From positions 62,001 to 126,000 of the forward strand of contig JAJCZU010000004.1 of assembly GCA_029262235.1 (NCBI GenBank): a stretch of 64,000 bases of DNA, read 5' to 3'. A program made the translations under genes and the position numbers. Below the pieces are notes generated by a model. That model did no database searches. It was not told the DNA's origin and saw nothing but the letters and a program-made list of their open reading frames with translations. Source of the DNA: Candidatus Eiseniibacteriota bacterium (GTDB lineage: Bacteria; Orphanbacterota; Orphanbacteria; Orphanbacterales; Orphanbacteraceae). The stretch's first letter is position 1; every line of letters starts with the position of its first letter. Shown piece by piece: positions 44,841 to 53,378 of the stretch.

Positions 44841-45971
44841 CTATCCCTCGATCATCTCAACGTTGGCGCGCGGCATCAGCGCTTCTTCGCCGTCTTCGAA
44901 CTTCGCCTTCAGGACGCGCACCATGGTTTCGGAGTCGACCTTCGTGAGTTCCGCGGGCAGTTCGGTCACGGTCGCGAGCTGGCCGAAGCGCGGTTCGCGA
45001 ATGACGCGGATGACGGATCCGACCATGAGGCCGCCGCTTGCGTGATGAATGCTCTCGGCGTCTTCCTTGCTCATCTTCTGGCCGAGCGGAATGATGATCT
45101 CGGGGCGCATGACGCCGGCGCGGATCTGGGTCGCGCCGTTGATGCAGACTTTCTTTCCTTCGAAGCTCTTGAGCATGGCGAAGGTCTTGCCTGCCATCTT
45201 CATGTCGCCGAATCCTTCGGTCTGAATCAGCGTGAGGCCGATTTTCTCGCCGCCCGTAATCGCGACGCCGAGGTCGTAGCCGAGAATGCGCCGGAGGTCC
45301 GAGTCTTTGAAGCCGCCGACGATGATGCCGCGGACGCCCGCGTCGATCGCCTTCTTGATGACGTCGTACGTGACGTACGCACCGGCCACTACGATTTTGT
45401 CGCGCAGGTCGGGCGTGATCTTGTCCGCCGTCAGTTCATCTGAGGCTTTGTCGGCGACCATCTTGAGCTCGCCCGATACTTCGCCGCCGATTCCGAAGAT
45501 GCCCTGCACGAAGCCGCCTGCGGTTTCGATCACGACGCCTTCATTCGGCAGTACCTTGCTGACCCAGCCGTCGATATACGCCGCGACTTCGACCGGAATC
45601 GACGCGCCGCGCATGATGACCTGGCCCGTGACAGCCGAGATCTCTTCGATCGTGCCGTCGGCGGGCGCCATGACCTTATTCTTGAAGACGCCGAAGAACG
45701 AACTGACCATCGCGATCTCATCGCCCTTCTTGACGTGGTCGCCCTTCTTGACGAGCATCGCCTCGCCGAGATCTTCGGGCGTGATGCCGAGAATGGACGC
45801 GGCTTTGACGATCTGCACGTTCCCGGGCAGGTTCGTCCGCGCGACGATGTCTTCGGCTTTCACTTCAGCGCCGATTTCGACAAGCACTTCACCGGTGAGC
45901 GGAAGGCGCCGTTCGCGCTCGATCAGGGTCTTCTCGGTGACGCGAAGGCCGGGTGTATATGCGTGAGCCAT
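44841..45971 (-). CDS. Biotinyl/lipoyl-like sandwich protein paired with GlmL-type gene
   Basis: 376 residues. No signal peptide or membrane segment. The N-terminal half has repeated barrel-sandwich-hybrid (biotinyl/lipoyl-like) strands: LTGEVLVEIGAEVKAEDIVARTNLPG, LVKKGDHVKKGDEIAMVSSFFG, APADGTIEEISAVTG. The classic MKM/DKA lysine is not seen, so it is probably not lipoylated or biotinylated. The centre (KIVVAGAYVTYDVIKKAIDAGVRGIIVGGFKDSDLRRILG) looks like a nucleotide-binding fold. It follows the GlmL-like gene by 12 bases, and this pairing, which I recall from other bacteria, suggests a joint role. Confidence 0.78.
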   Translation of the reverse strand: MAHAYTPGLRVTEKTLIERERRLPLTGEVLVEIGAEVKAEDIVARTNLPGNVQIVKAASILGITPEDLGEAMLVKKGDHVKKGDEIAMVSSFFGVFKNKVMAPADGTIEEISAVTGQVIMRGASIPVEVAAYIDGWVSKVLPNEGVVIETAGGFVQGIFGIGGEVSGELKMVADKASDELTADKITPDLRDKIVVAGAYVTYDVIKKAIDAGVRGIIVGGFKDSDLRRILGYDLGVAITGGEKIGLTLIQTEGFGDMKMAGKTFAMLKSFEGKKVCINGATQIRAGVMRPEIIIPLGQKMSKEDAESIHHASGGLMVGSVIRVIREPRFGQLATVTELPAELTKVDSETMVRVLKAKFEDGEEALMPRANVEMIEG

Positions 45972-45983
45972 TCTGCAAAACTC

Positions 45984-47792
45984 CTATGCGGGATAGAGGC
46001 CGAGTTCGGCCTCCCATTTCTTGAGACAACGTACGCGCTCGGTCTTCTCTTCCGTCATCGTGAACGGGCGGCCGCGGGCATCGATGATGAGGCCGACAAC
46101 GCCGCCGCTCAGTTTGCCCGTTACCTGTTTGCCGTTGCCGTCGCCCATGTCGAAGTGCTTCGCGGGCGTGATCGTGGCCGTGATCTCTTCGCCGAATTCC
46201 ATCGGAATGAGCGCCATGTCGCCGTAGGCCACGTCGCGGTCGATCGTTTCGCCGTTTCGCGTGTACTTGACGTTGACGCACGGGTCGCCCTGCTTCTTCC
46301 CGTTCCCGACGGGCGCGATGCACTCGCCGAGATGAATGAGGCAGTCCTTTTCGAATACGTCCGTCGCCGGCGTCGGGTACTCCGACGCGAGCACGCCGAG
46401 CTGCGGCATCATGAAGATGGAGTCGACGGCGAGCTTCGTGACGTATTCGGGCATGAACGCGTCGATCAGCATCGCGGCCGACTGGGCGCGGCGCGGCGCA
46501 TGCGAGAGCACGCCGCCCGAACCGACGAGCAGGTCGAGCGTCTGCATGTTGATGATCGTGCGTCCCGACGAACTCTGGTCGAACGCATCCGAAATCGTGC
46601 GCTCCTGCTGCACACCCTTGAGGCCGACCGCGAGCGCTTTGTGCTGCACGAACGCGAGGCGCAGCGCTTCCCGCGCAATCGCCTGCTCCACTTTGAGCTC
46701 GTTCAGCGAACTCGGAATCGTGGTCGGGCGAATCATCTTGTTCTTGATGCGGTCGCGCAGGTCCGCTTCGTCCATGTCGAACGGAACCCAGCGCATCACG
46801 TTCGGAAGCCCCGTCTCGGCGAGCACGTTCGAAATCGAATAACTCATGCCGAGGTTCGCGGACACCGTGCGATTGAAGACTTTCTGAAAGACCGAGAACA
46901 CGTCCGTTGTGGCGCCGCCGATGTCGACGCCCACCACTTCGATGCCGCGCTGTTCAGCCACGCGCTCGATAATGTAACCGACCGCGGCCGGCGTGGGCAT
47001 GATCGGGAGCGACGTCCAGCCCATGAGCTTCGAGTAGCCCGGCGCCTGCGCCATCACGTGTTCCATGAACAGGTCGTGGATCATGTGGCGCGCCGGCATC
47101 AGGTTTTCGACTTCGAGCGTCGGGCGGATGTTTTCGGTGATCTCGAGTGCGCTTTTCGAGCCCAGGCGCTCGGCCACGATGTCCTGCGCTTTGTTGTTGC
47201 CGGCGTAGATGATGGGCAGGTTGTACTCGGACCCGAGGCGCGGGCGCGGTTCGGCCGCGGCGATGATTTCGGCGAGCTCGGCCACGTGCGTCTTCGAGCC
47301 GCCGTCGATGCCGCCCGAAAGCAGAATCATGTCGGGGCGAAGCTCACGGATGCGCGCGATCTTTTCGTGCGGGGCGCGTCCGTCGTTCGACGCGATCACG
47401 TCCATCACGATCGCGCCCGCTCCGAGCGCCGCGCGTTCCGCACTTTCGCCCGTCATCTGGCGCACGACCCCGGACACCATCATCTGGAGCCCGCCGCCCG
47501 CGCTTGATGTCGACAGATAGACGTCAACGCCCTCGGCGCTGTCGCCTTCGCCCGTCTGCGGCGTGATGATTTTCTCGCCGTCGAGAAGTTTCCGTCCGCG
47601 CAGCTCTTCAATTTCCATGATGGCGTTCAGCACGCCGCGCGTCACGTCTTCGAAGGGCGCTTCGACCGTGGTCGGCGCTTCGCCGCGCGTAACGAGGCGG
47701 TACTCGTCGCCCCTCTTTTCGATCAGGATTGCCTTGGTGGTCGTGCTCCCGCAGTCAGTTGCGAGGACGGACCGGACTGGTTTCTCGGCCAT
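45984..47792 (-). CDS. GlmL/MutL-type ASKHA-fold protein
   Basis: 602 residues from ATG 47792 (AAGGA upstream; the frame opens 31 codons earlier). The N-terminus VLATDCGSTTTKAILIEKRG is the phosphate-1 motif of the ASKHA ATPases. EVVGVDIGGATTDVFSVF is the second ATP-binding motif, and MILLSGGIDGGSKTHVAEL a third. The family (GlmL of glutamate mutase, and homologues in the ornithine aminomutase cluster) protects or reactivates adenosylcobalamin-dependent mutases, but no mutase subunit is in this window. Transcribed with the sandwich protein gene. Confidence 0.85.
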   Translation of the reverse strand: MAEKPVRSVLATDCGSTTTKAILIEKRGDEYRLVTRGEAPTTVEAPFEDVTRGVLNAIMEIEELRGRKLLDGEKIITPQTGEGDSAEGVDVYLSTSSAGGGLQMMVSGVVRQMTGESAERAALGAGAIVMDVIASNDGRAPHEKIARIRELRPDMILLSGGIDGGSKTHVAELAEIIAAAEPRPRLGSEYNLPIIYAGNNKAQDIVAERLGSKSALEITENIRPTLEVENLMPARHMIHDLFMEHVMAQAPGYSKLMGWTSLPIMPTPAAVGYIIERVAEQRGIEVVGVDIGGATTDVFSVFQKVFNRTVSANLGMSYSISNVLAETGLPNVMRWVPFDMDEADLRDRIKNKMIRPTTIPSSLNELKVEQAIAREALRLAFVQHKALAVGLKGVQQERTISDAFDQSSSGRTIINMQTLDLLVGSGGVLSHAPRRAQSAAMLIDAFMPEYVTKLAVDSIFMMPQLGVLASEYPTPATDVFEKDCLIHLGECIAPVGNGKKQGDPCVNVKYTRNGETIDRDVAYGDMALIPMEFGEEITATITPAKHFDMGDGNGKQVTGKLSGGVVGLIIDARGRPFTMTEEKTERVRCLKKWEAELGLYPA

Positions 47793-47882
47793 GGATTTCG
47801 CGTTCCTTCTACTATTAATGGGTGTGTCTCGACAGAGACTGGACACAGAACGGTAAGTGTCCCATTCCGGTTCCGATTCTGT

Positions 47883-48000
47883 CAAGTAGAGGCGGCGCGG
47901 GGAACAGGGGGGCCGTGTGGGGCGGGCGCCGGCAGGGGCGGGGCGGTTGGTGGGGCGGGCGGCCGGGGCGTTCGGGCCGGCGAAAACGGGGACGCCTGAA
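47883..48000 (+). other. G-run-rich tract with G-quadruplex potential
   Basis: From about 47888 to 47993 the + strand carries many runs of three to six G (CGGGG, AGGGGGG, TGGGGCGGGCG, AGGGGCGGGGCGG, TGGTGGGGCGGGCGG, CGGGG), enough for several four-tract quadruplexes. It lies in the 344-base gap between the divergent GlmL-like gene and the gene at 48137; no gene is seen there. Confidence 0.55.
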
Positions 48001-48054
48001 CCGGAATCACGGACTTTTCGGGCTCCGGAGCCCCACAGGCGGTTCCAGTCCTGC

Positions 48055-48060
48055 TATAAT
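48055..48060 (+). promoter_or_regulatory. -10 box TATAAT upstream of the lectin-like gene
   Basis: A perfect TATAAT lies 76 bases before the ATG at 48137, just after a GGCTCCGGAGCC palindrome. A -35 hexamer is not clear. The gene's own ribosome binding site is weak (GGAGTGG). Confidence 0.5.
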
Positions 48061-48136
48061 TGGGAAACACTGCCCGAATTCAGTCATATTGAAATCCCTA
48101 CATCATCTCAAACACGAGATAGCGGAGTGGTCCACC

Positions 48137-49180
48137 ATGCATCGACTGATTCGATCCGTTTCCCTGATCACGGTCATTCTCGCCATCTCGGCCGGGAGCG
48201 CGATCGCCACAACCACACTCCTCGACGCCGACTTCCAGGCCCACACCGTGGATGATCCGATCGGCACCGGCGGCCCGACAGTCGGCGAACCGATTGCAAT
48301 CACCAACATGGACGCGATAATCAAGAACGGGGTCCCGTTCGGGAGCAAGTACCTCCAGCTTCGCGATCGAAGCACGTTGAACGAAACGATACGATTCGGC
48401 TTTCTGAATGAAGCGAAGGTCGACACGGGAACACTGTCGATCTCGTTCGATCTCGCTGTGGGGAATCAGGATTTGTTCATGACTTTCTCCAACCAGATCC
48501 CGGGGCAGGGCGGCTCTCCGATTCTGCTGCGGTTCGACGCGGACTCGGACTCGATGGAGATTACGGGAAACGGCGGGCCCGTCCACTACGCCGCTCCCTA
48601 TGTGGAGCAGCAGGTCTACTCGTTTCGTTTCGATTTCTTCCACGACTTTGATTTCTGTGACGTCTATATCGACGCCGTGCCGTGGGTCACGGGAGCGCCG
48701 TTCAACGATACGACCCCGATGACGGCCGAAGTCGCCATCACGCTTCTCAACGATCCCGACTCGACCGGCGTTGTCGGCATCGACAATATTCTCGCTACGA
48801 TTGCCGAAGACGAGTACGTGGGGGTTGCGGGGGGAGCCGACGACGCGGGCGGGGCCGATGCGCGCTCGGGCTCTTCGGGGCTCCATCTCGCCGTCGGCCC
48901 GAACCCGACGCGCGGCGCGACCGGGATCGCCTGGGCGCTGGGCACGGGCAGTGCAGGCAGTGCGGGCGGCGTGGCGTCGATCGCGGTTTATGACATGAGC
49001 GGCCGCCTGGTGCGCGAACTCGCGTCCGGATCGCCGCTGGCTGCAGGGGGCACGGCGCATGGCACTGCGCACTGGGACGGGCGCGACGCGGGCGGCCGCA
49101 GGGTGCCGAGCGGCGTCTACTTCGTGCGCCTCGACTCCGGCGATCGGACCGAGACGCGCCGACTCTCGCTCGTGCGCTGA
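48137..49180 (+). CDS. Secreted lectin-like protein with FlgD-type C-terminal domain
   Basis: 347 residues from ATG 48137. Signal peptide LIRSVSLITVILAISAGSAIA. Residues 25-230 (LLDADFQAHTVDDPIG...SISFDLAVGNQDLFMTFSNQIPGQGG...YSFRFDFFHDFDFCDVYID) have the strand pattern of a concanavalin-like sandwich. The C-terminal domain (AVYDMSGRLVRELASG...GVYFVRLDSGDRTETRRLSLVR) is the FlgD-like type, and is joined by a G/A-rich linker. Likely an exported surface adhesin or lectin. Transcribed away from the GlmL pair. Confidence 0.78.
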   Translation: MHRLIRSVSLITVILAISAGSAIATTTLLDADFQAHTVDDPIGTGGPTVGEPIAITNMDAIIKNGVPFGSKYLQLRDRSTLNETIRFGFLNEAKVDTGTLSISFDLAVGNQDLFMTFSNQIPGQGGSPILLRFDADSDSMEITGNGGPVHYAAPYVEQQVYSFRFDFFHDFDFCDVYIDAVPWVTGAPFNDTTPMTAEVAITLLNDPDSTGVVGIDNILATIAEDEYVGVAGGADDAGGADARSGSSGLHLAVGPNPTRGATGIAWALGTGSAGSAGGVASIAVYDMSGRLVRELASGSPLAAGGTAHGTAHWDGRDAGGRRVPSGVYFVRLDSGDRTETRRLSLVR

Positions 49181-49275
49181 TCGGTGCGCCCCACAGGTGC
49201 TTTCGCCCGTGAATTCCAATTTAACCAAAAGGTGAAATTGCCTGAAACCGCCACGTGCGGGTCTGAATCCGGCAC

Positions 49276-49308
49276 GCCGGGCCCTTATCGGGGGCTCGGC
49301 CTTTTTTT
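49276..49308 (+). terminator. Rho-independent terminator
   Basis: GCCGGGCCC and GGGGGCTCGGC form a GC-rich imperfect stem with loop TTATC, followed by CTTTTTTT. It lies 96 bases after the lectin-like gene. Between it and the next gene (49434) I see nothing else. Confidence 0.75.
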
Positions 49309-49433
49309 CAGCCACTTTTCGTGAGGGTGGGCACCCCCGGTCTGCGCATTACCAGGTAGAGGGACTTCAGGACAACAAACCCAGTCCGAGTCGAAGACCC
49401 GGGCGACACACACCACCAGAGAGAGGTACAGAA

Positions 49434-50087
49434 ATGAAAAAGGGACTCATGATGATGCTGGCGGCAGCGCTGATGGCCGCACCGGCGGCGGAAGCCACGG
49501 TGCTCACCTTCGACACGGCGAATGGATTCGGCCCGGACTACGGGGACCGCGTTTCGGACTACACAGAGGGTGATTACAATTACGATGACTATGTCGGATG
49601 GACGCCGAACGTCACGATCGAGTACGTGACCGACGCGAACAGTTCGCTTTCGATCGAAGGCGGGTACGGCAATCTCGATAACGCGCTCCGCATGACCTCG
49701 ACGGACACGAACACGGAAGGCTACCAGATCATTCTGCGCGCCGACCCGGGCTACTATGTTGCGTTCTACGGCTTGAATGCCGTGACCAACAGCGGCGTGT
49801 TCGCGACCTCGGAAATCGCCGTCGCGAATACATGGGACGTCGTCATCGGCGGTGAAGACATTCAGGTCAGCAACACGGCGTCCTGGCTGGGCGGCTCCTA
49901 CCCGATCCTGAGCCGCGAATTCACGATCCGTGTCGGCTTCTACACGCCGGAAACGAACGGATTCCCGGTCGGCATCGACGACATCACGTTCGGCCAGGTC
50001 AAGCGTCGCGGCTTCGAGCAGGGCCAGCTGAAAGGCGGCGCGGTCGAAGAGAGCAGCTGGTCGGATGTGAAGGGGCTGTTCCGGTAA
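49434..50087 (+). CDS. Secreted beta-sandwich protein ending in SSWSDVKGLFR
   Basis: 217 residues. Signal peptide MMMLAAALMAAPAAEA. The mature part (VLTFDTANGFGPDYGDRVSDYTEGDYNYDDYVGWTPNVTIEYVTD...LSREFTIRVGFYTPETNGFPVGIDDITFGQ) resembles the PEP-CTERM-like or lectin-like sandwich group of exported proteins. The last residues ESSWSDVKGLFR match the ends of the genes at 43191 and 43782. GAGAGAGGTACAG precedes the ATG. A hairpin terminator follows at 50122. Confidence 0.78.
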   Translation: MKKGLMMMLAAALMAAPAAEATVLTFDTANGFGPDYGDRVSDYTEGDYNYDDYVGWTPNVTIEYVTDANSSLSIEGGYGNLDNALRMTSTDTNTEGYQIILRADPGYYVAFYGLNAVTNSGVFATSEIAVANTWDVVIGGEDIQVSNTASWLGGSYPILSREFTIRVGFYTPETNGFPVGIDDITFGQVKRRGFEQGQLKGGAVEESSWSDVKGLFR

Positions 50088-50121
50088 GTTTGCTTTTAGA
50101 AGACAGCAATGAACTCCATAC

Positions 50122-50152
50122 AAAAAGGGCGCGACGTGAGTCGTGCCCTTTT
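50122..50152. terminator. Bidirectional terminator
   Basis: AAAAAGGGC...CGAC GTGA GTCG...GCCCTTTT forms a stem with A/T-rich flanks and lies between two convergent genes (stops at 50087 and 50181), so it can serve both strands. Confidence 0.7.
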
Positions 50153-50180
50153 CGTGCGTCTAGGTTTCTCCTGGAGTCCT

Positions 50181-51110
50181 CTATTTATTCAGGATGACCT
50201 TCTGCGTCGACCGGAAATTTCCTGCTTCAACTTTCACGAAGTATACACCAGACGGAAGACTTCCGCGCTGATTACTTTTTCCGTTCCACGTCACCGTGTG
50301 CTGCCCCGCCGAGAACACGCGGTTCGCGAGATTGTCGACGAGTCGACCGCGCACATCATACACGGAGAGGTCGACCTGCCCGGACTGCGCGAGATTGAAA
50401 CGAATGTTCGTCGACTGCGAAAACGGGTTCGGCTCGGGGCGCGCAACCGCTACCGGCACGTTCGTCACGACGAACTCTTCGACATCCGTCGACACGCAGT
50501 TCACCTGGCGATACGTGACCTCGACGACCCAGTCGCCCGAAACACCCGCGGCGCACGCGTCGATCCAGCCGCCCGGGATCGCGAAGATCACGTTGCGCCC
50601 GGGGATGCATCCGTTGCCGTCATGCACCATCGAGGGTGAGAAGATCTGACCCGAGTTGTTATTCAGAAACTCGAGCACCACCGTGAACGTGTCGGTTACG
50701 ATGATCTGACCCGGCAGCGGTTCGACATCGAACGTGTTGATGAAGCCGTCCGTCATGATCGGCCCCGGCAGCGTGAAGATCGCGGCGCCCGGGTTCGGCA
50801 GTCCGCCCTGGTAGATCTTGATCGCCTGTTCCTGGGATTGTGGTGTGCCCCCGAACTGCGACCCCCAGCCGATGCCCACTTTCAGGATTTCGATCGGAAA
50901 GAGCGAGTCGGGAATCGTGACAAATGTTGCCCCCGCACGCTCGCCCGGCACGAAGCACGGGCAGACCACCGAGCCGCCGCCCTGATGACTCTGGAACGGT
51001 CCCAGTGTCGGGCACTGTGCCGCAGCGTTGTTCGGGATGACGAAGGAGACGAGCAAGGCGAAGGAAAGTATCGCAAGGAGCGGGAACGATCGGAACGAGA
51101 GTGACCGCAT
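50181..51110 (-). CDS. Secreted protein with FlgD-type C-terminal domain
   Basis: 309 residues. Signal peptide FPLLAILSFALLVSFVIPNNAAA. The mature part contains four cysteines (QCPTLGPF, VVCPCFVPGERAG, VNC) and beta-rich sequence (IKIYQGGLPNPGAAIFTLPGPIMTDGF...GDWVVEVTYRQVN). The C-terminal domain (NPFSQSTNIRFNLAQSGQVDLSVYDVRGRLVDNLANRVFSAG...GVYFVKVEAG) ends RSTQKVILNK, the FlgD-like sorting type. Function is unknown. It is followed by the shared terminator at 50122. Confidence 0.82.
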   Translation of the reverse strand: MRSLSFRSFPLLAILSFALLVSFVIPNNAAAQCPTLGPFQSHQGGGSVVCPCFVPGERAGATFVTIPDSLFPIEILKVGIGWGSQFGGTPQSQEQAIKIYQGGLPNPGAAIFTLPGPIMTDGFINTFDVEPLPGQIIVTDTFTVVLEFLNNNSGQIFSPSMVHDGNGCIPGRNVIFAIPGGWIDACAAGVSGDWVVEVTYRQVNCVSTDVEEFVVTNVPVAVARPEPNPFSQSTNIRFNLAQSGQVDLSVYDVRGRLVDNLANRVFSAGQHTVTWNGKSNQRGSLPSGVYFVKVEAGNFRSTQKVILNK

Positions 51111-51287
51111 GAAGACCTCCAGATGATTCGTTTGGCGTCCACAATAAGATTATCATAACGGGAGAGGGCCGGCATGTAGTTCTTCTGCGCACGGCGGCGC
51201 AAAGAATAGTAATATGGTCACTTAACGCGTGAGACAGTTTGTGCATTTTCTGTGCATTTATACGAATTCCTGGAGGAAAACGAAAAG

Positions 51288-52715
51288 ATGAACGGGTTTC
51301 TGTCGAGGGTTGCGGCTTCGGTTGCCGGGGTGATGGTGGTTCTATGCGGAGTGGCCGTGCCGGCACTCGCCCAGGACGCCGGCGGCGGAGTGGCCGCGAA
51401 CGATACGGTAGAGAGCGTGCCTTACGTAGTCGGTGCTGACAGTGTCGTCGCTGACAATGCCGTCGCTGACAGTGTCGTCGCCGAGGCAGATGCCGCCGAC
51501 ACCAGCCAGACCGAACCGTCGGCGATAGATTCGAGCAGCACCGACATACCCGACGCCGCCGATGCGAGTGACACACCCGAGGTCGGCGGCGCAAGTGACA
51601 CGGGTGCCGCCGCGCCTGCCTCTGCAATGCCGACTGGAATATCCGTCGAACAGCCCGGTGTAACGCGCGCCGGCAAGTCCGCTGCGAAGTCTTCCACGAA
51701 ACCTGCGCCCGTCGTCTACTCCACCCCCGGCGACGTGCCTCTGCCCGCCGCCAAGTTCGCCGGCATGCGCCGCGCGCTCGTCTTCGATCACTTCCCGAAT
51801 CCCGTGAGCGCGTCGACCGATCCCGACCAGCCGGGTCTTCACTTCTGGAAGCACAACACCGCGCTCATGAGCGAATCCGAAGACGTAACGCTCGAAGAAG
51901 CCGGCTCCTACATCTATTACAACGATCAGTGGAACCTGCGCGTCACGTTCACGCCCGAGGAATTCGCCGCGCGCTTCGCATGCCCGAACGCGCTCATGAA
52001 AGCCGGGCAGCCTTACACCTGGAACGACAACTGGCGCACCGACGAACGGCTGTACGGCGGGTGGGCGTGCTACTACGCCATCGGCGTCACGGCAAGCGGC
52101 GAGCGCGTTTACGGCGCCGGTCCGATCGAAACCACCGGGCACATTTACTACCGCGAGCAGAAGTGGACCGTAAACGCGGCCTCGAGCAGCGCCGGCTGGA
52201 CCGGCAGCGCCGAATTCAATGACTTCACGATCGACGGCACGCTCGCCGTCATGTCCGGAAGCGTCATCGCCAAAGGCACGAGCGTACTTCGCGGTGAAAT
52301 CATCTTCGACATGGCGAGCATGGCGTCCGGCGTCGACGGCGTCGTCGCGCATCTCATGAACGCCGACTTCTTCGAAGTCAAGACGTTCCCCTACGCCGTC
52401 TTCAATCTCACCGAGCCCGTTGCGCTCAGCAAAAGCGGCGGCGTCGCGCGCGGCCAACTCCGGCTGAAGGGCGTGTTGAAGCCCGTAGAGGTCACATTCA
52501 CCGAGCTCTTCATCCAGGACGACGAAGGCGTGCCCGCCCGCATGATCGCCCGCGGCGAAACGACAATCGACCGCACCGACTTCGGCGTCACCTTCGGAAG
52601 CGCCACATTCTTCCCCGACGCCGGCGAGCACGCCGTAGCCGACAACATCCAGTTTCGGTTCGATCTCGTACTCGAACAGGTGGCCGAGGGCGCGTCCGCG
52701 AACAACAGCCAGTAG
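51288..52715 (+). CDS. Secreted protein with C-terminal YceI-like lipocalin domain
   Basis: 475 residues from ATG 51288 (CTGGAGGAAAACGAAAAG upstream). Signal peptide VAGVMVVLCGVAVPALA. Residues ~50-110 are low-complexity, with imperfect 18-base repeats encoding ADSVVADNAVADSVVAEA. The last 190 residues match the YceI beta-barrel (WTGSAEFNDFTIDGTLAVMSGSVIAKGTSVLRGEIIFDMASMASGVDGVVAHLMNADFFEVKTFPYAVF-type), which binds isoprenoid-like lipids, ending ADNIQFRFDLVLEQ. Probably a periplasmic or surface lipid-binding protein. Confidence 0.85.
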   Translation: MNGFLSRVAASVAGVMVVLCGVAVPALAQDAGGGVAANDTVESVPYVVGADSVVADNAVADSVVAEADAADTSQTEPSAIDSSSTDIPDAADASDTPEVGGASDTGAAAPASAMPTGISVEQPGVTRAGKSAAKSSTKPAPVVYSTPGDVPLPAAKFAGMRRALVFDHFPNPVSASTDPDQPGLHFWKHNTALMSESEDVTLEEAGSYIYYNDQWNLRVTFTPEEFAARFACPNALMKAGQPYTWNDNWRTDERLYGGWACYYAIGVTASGERVYGAGPIETTGHIYYREQKWTVNAASSSAGWTGSAEFNDFTIDGTLAVMSGSVIAKGTSVLRGEIIFDMASMASGVDGVVAHLMNADFFEVKTFPYAVFNLTEPVALSKSGGVARGQLRLKGVLKPVEVTFTELFIQDDEGVPARMIARGETTIDRTDFGVTFGSATFFPDAGEHAVADNIQFRFDLVLEQVAEGASANNSQ

Positions 52716-52808
52716 AGTGAGGGACGCTCGTCCGCGGGGCACCGTGTAACCCCCCGAAACCGCCCCCTCACGGCCGCTCCGTACATCCCGAATGAGCGCT
52801 CCAAGATC

Positions 52809-52838
52809 TTGACAGGAACGACCCTGTTTCCCTATGCT
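52809..52838 (+). promoter_or_regulatory. Possible second promoter upstream of tRNA-Asn
   Basis: TTGACA (52809-52814) and TATGCT (52833-52838) are 18 bases apart, 80 bases before the tRNA gene. Only sequence match supports it. Confidence 0.4.
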
Positions 52839-52871
52839 TTCCCATCCCGGTGCAAACGTGTCGAATCCCGA

Positions 52872-52900
52872 TTCACACCACCTCGCCGGCCCTATATAAT
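52872..52900 (+). promoter_or_regulatory. Promoter of tRNA-Asn
   Basis: TTCACA (52872-52877) and a perfect TATAAT (52895-52900) are 17 bases apart, and the tRNA starts 17 bases after the -10 box. Confidence 0.7.
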
Positions 52901-52917
52901 GATAGCAACCAGTTTAT

Positions 52918-52993
52918 TCCTCGGTAGCTCAGCTGGTAGAGCAAGCGGCTGTTAACCGCTGGGTCGTAGGTTCGAGTCCTACCCGGGGAGCCA
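52918..52993 (+). tRNA. tRNA-Asn (anticodon GUU)
   Basis: The 76-base cloverleaf has acceptor stem TCCTCGG/CCGGGGA (one G-T pair), D arm GCTC-GAGC, anticodon arm with loop CTGTTAA giving GUU, T arm GTAGG TTCGAGT CCTAC, discriminator G, and a genome-encoded CCA (52991-52993). A terminator follows immediately. tRNA genes are common integration sites, and gene content and base composition change just downstream. Confidence 0.95.
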
Positions 52994-52998
52994 GAGTT

Positions 52999-53033
52999 GG
53001 AGACCTCGCAGGGTTGCGGGGTCTCCTTTTTTT
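52999..53033 (+). terminator. Terminator of tRNA-Asn
   Basis: GGAGACC pairs with GGTCTCC (with a further CGCA/TGCG inside), followed by TTTTTTT. Confidence 0.85.
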
Positions 53034-53034
53034 G

Positions 53035-53378
53035 TGGGATGCTCTGTGTTGGCCTACGTCCCGCTCCACAGGCGAAGTGGGGAATCGCGCTCCCATCCCT
53101 CGGCCCTGTGGAAAGGGCAGGTCGCTCCGCTCTCAGGCCACCTGTCTCGATGTCTCTTGAGCAGAGACCCCACAGCCCCTCGGCCAGCCCCCTTGTGGAA
53201 AGGAGAGGTGAGCGCCTTTCCCGCTTAATGTCTCATTGTCTCGGGGGAGAGCTCGCAGGACACCTCGAAGAACTTGAGTTGGCCGCAGCCACGTAACCGA
53301 GGCTCCGGGATAACCGGGGCAGTTCAATTGTGATAGAGTCTTGGACGTGGATTTAGCGTCGATGGGTACTAAAAGAGG
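53035..53378. other. Gene-free boundary region after tRNA-Asn
   Basis: About 345 bases without a gene I can support. It carries two or three short copies of CCACAG and TGTGGAAAGG (near 53068, 53107 and 53192) that also occur near 56408, 60108 and 60408. There is no second copy of the tRNA 3' end to serve as att site. Confidence 0.5.

Noticed and set aside
45735-47507. 590-residue plus-strand open frame opposite the GlmL-type gene
   Set aside because: Same reason: R/H/E/V-rich composition without family motifs; the minus-strand gene carries clear ASKHA motifs.
47822-48136. Upstream extension of the lectin-like gene
   Set aside because: The added ~105 residues are G/R/W-rich translation of the G-run tract; the signal peptide begins at ATG 48137.
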